This document shows, in pieces, positions 60,170 through 64,000 of a stretch of 64,000 nucleotides of DNA. Both the position numbers and the translations under genes were made by a program. Position 1 is the stretch's first letter. Each line of letters starts with the position of its first letter. The notes beneath the pieces were generated by a model, which saw only the letters and a list, made by a program, of their open reading frames with translations, was not told where the DNA came from and did not search any database. The stretch comes from Nocardia coubleae NBRC 108252 (GTDB taxonomy: Bacteria; Actinomycetota; Actinomycetes; Mycobacteriales; Mycobacteriaceae): NCBI RefSeq assembly GCF_001612805.1, contig NZ_BDBD01000004.1, positions 62,001-126,000 of the forward strand, in the 5' to 3' direction.

Positions 60170-61098
60170 CGAGAAGCCCGGGACCCGCCGTTAGCGTCGA
60201 CGGCGTGGTCAAGCGCTACGGCGACACCACCGCGGTCGACGGCCTGCGTTTCGACGTGGAGCAGGCACAGGTTTTCGCGCTGCTCGGCCCCAACGGCGCC
60301 GGTAAGACCACCACCGTCGAGATGTGCGAGGGCTTCGTGCGCCCCGACGCGGGCACGGTCCGCGTGCTCGGTCTCGACCCGATCGCCGACTCCGAACAGC
60401 TGCGGCCACGCATCGGCGTGATGTTGCAGGGCGGCGGCGCCTACCCCGGCGCCCGCGCGGGCGAGATGCTCGACCTGGTCGCCGCCTATTCCGCCGACCC
60501 CATCGACCCCGACTGGCTGCTGCGCACCCTCGGCCTGCAGGACAACCGCCGCACCCCCTACCGGCGCCTCTCGGGCGGTCAGCAGCAGCGCCTCGCCCTG
60601 GCCTGCGCCCTGGTCGGCAGGCCGGAGATCGTGTTCCTCGACGAACCGACGGCCGGTCTGGACGCCCAGGCCAGGCTGATCGTGTGGGAACTGATCGATG
60701 CCCTGCGCCGCGACGGGGTGAGCGTCGTGCTCACCACGCACATGATGGACGAGGCCGAACAGCTCGCCGACCAGCTCGTCATCATCGACCACGGTGAGAT
60801 CGTCGCCCAGGGCACCCCCGCCGAGGTCACCGCGCACGGCGCCGCCGGCCAGCTACGGTTCTGCGCCCCACCGAAACTTGATATCGAACTGCTGAAATCG
60901 GCTCTGCCCGAAGGGTTCTCGCCACACGAGACCACGCCGGGCACCTATCTGGTCGAAGGCGAGATCACCCCGCAGGTACTGGCGACGGTCACTGCCTGGT
61001 GCGCGCGCATGGACGTGCTCGCCACCGATATCCGCATCGATCAGCGACGCCTCGAAGACGTCTTCCTCGAACTCACCGGACGGGACCTGCGCGGATGA
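60166..61098 (+). CDS. ABC transporter ATPase (Rv1458c-like)
   Basis: 310 residues, GTG start overlapping the mannosyltransferase stop by four bases. Walker A LLGPNGAGKTTT near residue 43, signature LSGGQQQRLALACALV near 140, Walker B IVFLDEPTAGLD near 160, switch His in TTHMMDEAEQLADQ near 195. DrrA-like exporter ATPase with an ~80-residue C-terminal extension. It works with the permease encoded next. Coupling to the mannosyltransferase suggests, without proving, a role in exporting an envelope component. Confidence 0.92.
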   Translation: MTRSPGPAVSVDGVVKRYGDTTAVDGLRFDVEQAQVFALLGPNGAGKTTTVEMCEGFVRPDAGTVRVLGLDPIADSEQLRPRIGVMLQGGGAYPGARAGEMLDLVAAYSADPIDPDWLLRTLGLQDNRRTPYRRLSGGQQQRLALACALVGRPEIVFLDEPTAGLDAQARLIVWELIDALRRDGVSVVLTTHMMDEAEQLADQLVIIDHGEIVAQGTPAEVTAHGAAGQLRFCAPPKLDIELLKSALPEGFSPHETTPGTYLVEGEITPQVLATVTAWCARMDVLATDIRIDQRRLEDVFLELTGRDLRG

Positions 61099-61874
61099 CC
61101 GAGACCGTGAGCCGGTTCCAGCCCGGCACCTTCACCCCCGACCCGCGCCCCGCCTCGCGCGCCGCGATGCTCGTCGCGCAGACCACGCTCGAGCTGAAAC
61201 TGTTGCTGCGCAACGGCGAACAGCTGCTGCTCACCATGTTCATCCCGATCACCCTGCTGATCGGGCTGACCCTGCTGCCGTTCGGCGATCTGGGTGCCGA
61301 CCGCGTGAACCGGGTCGTGCCGATGGTGATGATGACGGCGGTGATGTCGACCGCGTTCACCGGTCAGGCCATCGCGGTGGGCTTCGACCGCCGCTACGGC
61401 GCCCTCAAACGGCTCGGCGCCACCCCTCTGCCGCGCTGGGGTGTGATCGCGGGCAAGTGTGCCGCCGTGCTGATCGTGGTGGTGCTGCAGGCGGTGCTGC
61501 TCGGGGCGATCGGGATGGCGCTCGGGTGGCGTCCCGGTGCGGGCGGGCTGGCCCTCGGCGCGCTGGTGATCGCGCTCGGCACGGCGACCTTCGCGGCGAT
61601 GGGTCTGCTGCTCGGCGGCACGCTCAAGGCCGAGATCGTGCTGGCCCTGGCCAATATCCTGTGGTTCGTCATGCTCGGTGTCGCCAGTCTCGTCCTGGTC
61701 GACACGGTGCCCGCCGCGCTGACGGTGATCGCGCGCCTGGTTCCCTCCGGCGCACTGGCCTACGCCCTGGAAGCGGCGCTGGCCGGTTCGATCGACTGGT
61801 TCGGCGTCGCGGTACTCGCGGCGTGGGGCGTGGTGTGCGGGTCACTGGCCAACCGGCTGTTCCGCTTCAGCTGA
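61095..61874 (+). CDS. ABC-2 type permease (Rv1457c-like)
   Basis: 259 residues with six membrane helices; the loop RRYGALKRLGATPLPRWGVIAGK near residue 97-120 is typical of DrrB-type exporters. The ATG overlaps the ATPase stop by four bases. The two proteins form a half-size exporter; cargo unknown. Confidence 0.9.
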   Translation: MTETVSRFQPGTFTPDPRPASRAAMLVAQTTLELKLLLRNGEQLLLTMFIPITLLIGLTLLPFGDLGADRVNRVVPMVMMTAVMSTAFTGQAIAVGFDRRYGALKRLGATPLPRWGVIAGKCAAVLIVVVLQAVLLGAIGMALGWRPGAGGLALGALVIALGTATFAAMGLLLGGTLKAEIVLALANILWFVMLGVASLVLVDTVPAALTVIARLVPSGALAYALEAALAGSIDWFGVAVLAAWGVVCGSLANRLFRFS

Positions 61875-61941
61875 CGTGACCAACGACGCACTGTAGTAGC
61901 CCGGGTATCGAGCGGGAATCGGCTGCCAGTACCATCGTGAC

Positions 61942-62913
61942 GTGCTGTATCGCGCCTTCCTCGGCCTCGTCGACCGGCTGCCACTCCCCTCGCTGCGGAC
62001 CCAGCGGCTCATCGCCCTCGCGGTGATTCTGAGCCAGGCCGGAATCTCGGTGACCGGCGCGATCGTGCGCGTCACCGCGTCCGGTCTCGGCTGCCCAACC
62101 TGGCCGCAGTGCTTCCCCGGCAGCTTCACCCCCGTCGGGGTGTCGGAGGTGCCGGTGCTGCACCAGACCGTCGAATTCGGCAACCGGCTGCTCACCTTCG
62201 TGGTGACGCTGTGCGCGGCGCTGATCGTGCTGGCCGTCGTCCGGGCTCGCCGTCGCAAGGAAGTCCTCGTCTACGCCTGGCTGATGCCCGGCGGCACCGT
62301 CGTGCAGGCGATCATCGGCGGCATCACCGTGCGCACCGGCCTGCTGTGGTGGACCGTGGCCGTGCACCTGCTCGCCTCGATGGTGATGGTGTGGCTGGCG
62401 GTGGTGCTGTACGCGAAGATCGGTCAGCCCGACGACGGTATCGACACCGTGCAGGTACCCGCTCCCCTGCGCTGGCTCACCGCGCTGAGCGGCGTGGCGC
62501 TGGCTGGTGTGCTGATCGCGGGCACGCTGGTCACCGCCGCCGGACCGCACGCCGGTGACAAGAGCATCGACCGCCCGGTGGCACGCCTCGAGGTCGAGAT
62601 CGTCACCCTGGTGCACCTGCACTCGCAGCTGCTCATCGGCTATCTCGCCCTGCTCATCGGCCTGGCCTTCGGCCTCTACGCCGTCGGCATCACCCCCGCC
62701 ATCCGCAAGCGGCTGTTCGTGCTGCTCGGGATCGTCCTGTCCCAGGCGCTGGTCGGTGTCGTCCAGTACTTCACCGACGTCCCCGCCGCCCTGGTCGCCA
62801 TCCACGTCGGCGGCGCCGCGGCTTGCACCGCTGCCACCGCTGCCCTGTGGGCATCCCTGCGCACCAGAGAGACCGTCGACGCCCCCGCTGTGTCCGCTGC
62901 GGCGACGCACTGA
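61942..62913 (+). CDS. ctaA: Heme A synthase
   Basis: 323 residues from GTG 61942. TACCAT at 61930-61935 ends six bases before the start and there is no ribosome site, so it is probably leaderless. Eight membrane helices carry heme-ligand histidines in VLHQTVEFGNRLLTF, AVHLLASM, LVHLHSQLLIGY and AIHVGGAAAC. The Cys pair in GLGCPTWPQCFPG near residue 50 is typical of the Gram-positive CtaA type. It makes heme A for cytochrome aa3 oxidase. Corresponds to Rv1456c. Confidence 0.94.
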   Translation: MLYRAFLGLVDRLPLPSLRTQRLIALAVILSQAGISVTGAIVRVTASGLGCPTWPQCFPGSFTPVGVSEVPVLHQTVEFGNRLLTFVVTLCAALIVLAVVRARRRKEVLVYAWLMPGGTVVQAIIGGITVRTGLLWWTVAVHLLASMVMVWLAVVLYAKIGQPDDGIDTVQVPAPLRWLTALSGVALAGVLIAGTLVTAAGPHAGDKSIDRPVARLEVEIVTLVHLHSQLLIGYLALLIGLAFGLYAVGITPAIRKRLFVLLGIVLSQALVGVVQYFTDVPAALVAIHVGGAAACTAATAALWASLRTRETVDAPAVSAAATH

Positions 62914-62941
62914 CCACCGACTTCCGGGTACGAAAAGCACG

Positions 62942-62981
62942 CGGTCGCCGCAGCCTCACATCGTGAGTGCTGCGGCGACCG
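62942..62981. terminator. Bidirectional terminator
   Basis: Stem CGGTCGCCGCAGC / GCTGCGGCGACCG (13 bp) continued inside by CTCAC / GTGAG. It lies between convergent ctaA and the small unknown gene. Confidence 0.85.
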
Positions 62982-63011
62982 GCTGAAAGCTTGGATCGCG
63001 GCGGTCCGGGA

Positions 63012-63377
63012 TCAGGCTCCGGGGAAGACGTTCGCGTTGCGGGCCTTGGGGAACTTGGTCGAGCGAGCGACCCAGCCCGCCATCTTCGCCCAGTGCCCCT
63101 TGGCCGGGGTGACCTTGGAGACCAGCTCGCGGTCCCACTCTTCGGTCTCGGTGAGCCCGTCGACGCGCTCGACGACGGCCTTGGCGGTCGCCAGATCGGC
63201 CACCACACGGTCGCCGAGGACGCCGTCCTCGCCGACGAGGGTGATGCGCACACCCTGCTCGCCCAGGTACTGCAGCACGGCCGTGCCCGAACCGCCGTGC
63301 TCGGCGACGAACTTCGCGATGGACTTCTCGACCTCGGCAGGCACCTTCACGGCCTCGGGCGCGGCGGTTGTACTCAT
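63012..63377 (-). CDS. Small conserved protein of unknown function
   Basis: 121 residues from ATG 63377 (MSTTAAPEAVKVPAEVEKS). No signal peptide or membrane helix. The sequence pattern (EKSIAKFVAEHGGSGTAVLQYLGEQGVRITLVG) suggests a compact alpha/beta domain with a basic C-terminal tail (KAGWVARSTKFPKARN-like). No family recognised. It is divergent from the qor gene, with 76 bases between. Confidence 0.7.
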   Translation of the reverse strand: MSTTAAPEAVKVPAEVEKSIAKFVAEHGGSGTAVLQYLGEQGVRITLVGEDGVLGDRVVADLATAKAVVERVDGLTETEEWDRELVSKVTPAKGHWAKMAGWVARSTKFPKARNANVFPGA

Positions 63378-63453
63378 GGGCGAGAGTTTACCGGTCGGTA
63401 GTTTCGCGTCCACCCCCGAGTGACACCGAACACGGGGTGTACAAAGGAGACTC

Positions 63454-64000
63454 ATGCGCGCGATTCAGGTTTCCGAGCACGGCGGTCCCGAGGTTCTGCG
63501 GTCGGTGGAGGTGGACGACCCGCGAATCGGCCCGAAACAACTGCTGGTCGACACCCAGGGTGTGGGTGTCAACTACATCGACATCTACTTCCGCACCGGG
63601 TTGTATCCGCAGGCCACGCCCTATGTCCCGGGCTCCGAGGGCACCGGCGTGGTCGCCGAGGTCGGCGCCGAGGTCACCGAGTTCGCCGTCGGCGACCGGG
63701 TGGCGTGGGCGGCCGCACCGGGCAGTTACGCCGAGAAGGTGGCCGTCGACGAGGCGGTGGCGGTGAAGGTGCCCGAGGGCGTGGAACCGGCCGTCGCCGC
63801 GGCAGCGCTGCTGCAGGGCATGACCGCGCACTACCTGGTCGAATCGGTCTTCACCCCCGAACCCGGCGACCCGGTCCTCGTCCACGCTGGCGCGGGCGGG
63901 GTCGGTCTGCTGCTCACTCAGCTGGCCGCCGCCAAGGGCGCGCGCGTCATCACCACGGTCTCGACGGATGCCAAGGAGAAGCTCTCCCGCGAAGCGGGCG
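63454..64000 (+). CDS. qor: NADPH:quinone oxidoreductase, start only (cut by window edge)
   Basis: The first 182 residues are visible, with ATG after AAAGGAGA. Medium-chain reductase fold: HGGPEVLRSVEVDDPRIGPKQLLV, GVNYIDIYFRTGLYP near residue 39 and PGSEGTGVVAEVG near 60 are typical of QOR. The cofactor motif VLVHAGAGGVGLLLTQLAAAKGA is near 145. It lacks zinc-ligand cysteines, as expected. It reduces quinones with NADPH. By order it matches Rv1454c. Confidence 0.92.
   Translation, partial: MRAIQVSEHGGPEVLRSVEVDDPRIGPKQLLVDTQGVGVNYIDIYFRTGLYPQATPYVPGSEGTGVVAEVGAEVTEFAVGDRVAWAAAPGSYAEKVAVDEAVAVKVPEGVEPAVAAAALLQGMTAHYLVESVFTPEPGDPVLVHAGAGGVGLLLTQLAAAKGARVITTVSTDAKEKLSREAG

Overview
The window reads as chromosome from a high-GC, mycolic-acid-containing actinobacterium, most likely Nocardia or a close relative such as Rhodococcus. 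The evidence is gene order. From hemH at 18.4 kb to a qor-like gene at the right edge, the window carries moxR/DUF58/VWA, fabG-inhA-hemH, a RipA-type endopeptidase, acn with its TetR regulator, an ABC-F ATPase, the whole suf operon, an MptB-like mannosyltransferase with an ABC pair, and ctaA. Their order closely follows M. tuberculosis Rv1454c-Rv1488. Several features fit Nocardia: secreted DUF4189 proteins in multiple copies, many GTG starts, and apparently leaderless mRNAs. I saw no tRNA, rRNA, CRISPR array, insertion sequence or prophage.

Region by region. 1-3.7 kb: a DHA2-type drug exporter with an extracellular repeat tail (3' end outside the window) and its MarR regulator, then a conserved protein. 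3.7-7.9 kb: an iron-siderophore uptake operon (binding lipoprotein, FecCD permease, ATPase, MFS protein) under a probable IdeR box. 7.9-17.9 kb: a BCCT osmolyte transporter, an LVIVD propeller, a DUF305 protein, a PEP-mutase-like enzyme, a divergent MoeA, and an SPFH/NfeD pair. 18-24.3 kb: the moxR-DUF58-VWA-fabG-inhA-hemH run, which supplies mycolate and heme synthesis. 24.3-31.9 kb: a frameshifted membrane protein, the RipA-like enzyme, an Rv1476-like membrane protein, and acn-acnR with a recognisable AcnR operator.

31.9-49.1 kb is the accessory part. It holds a MarR/cupin pair, a thioesterase, a two-gene ATP-grasp locus that may make a modified peptide, a small HTH protein, ABC-F, an SDR, an MmpL protein, lycopene cyclase, Ku, a GNAT, a NADAR protein, the wreck of a methionine ABC transporter (metQ-metN-metI), a PucR/TetR divergent pair, and four DUF4189 genes sharing leader palindromes. 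49.1-55.5 kb is the sufR-B-D-C-S-U-T operon for Fe-S cluster assembly, with no intein in sufB. It is followed by a Rieske-FAD oxidoreductase, a rhomboid protease, an MptB-like mannosyltransferase, an ABC pair, ctaA, a small unknown protein, and the start of a quinone oxidoreductase.

The most interesting locus is 33.9-35.3 kb: a 138-residue protein ending in a Thr/Ser- and Asp-rich tail, next to an MvdC/MvdD-like ATP-grasp enzyme. This arrangement fits an undescribed graspetide-type peptide system.
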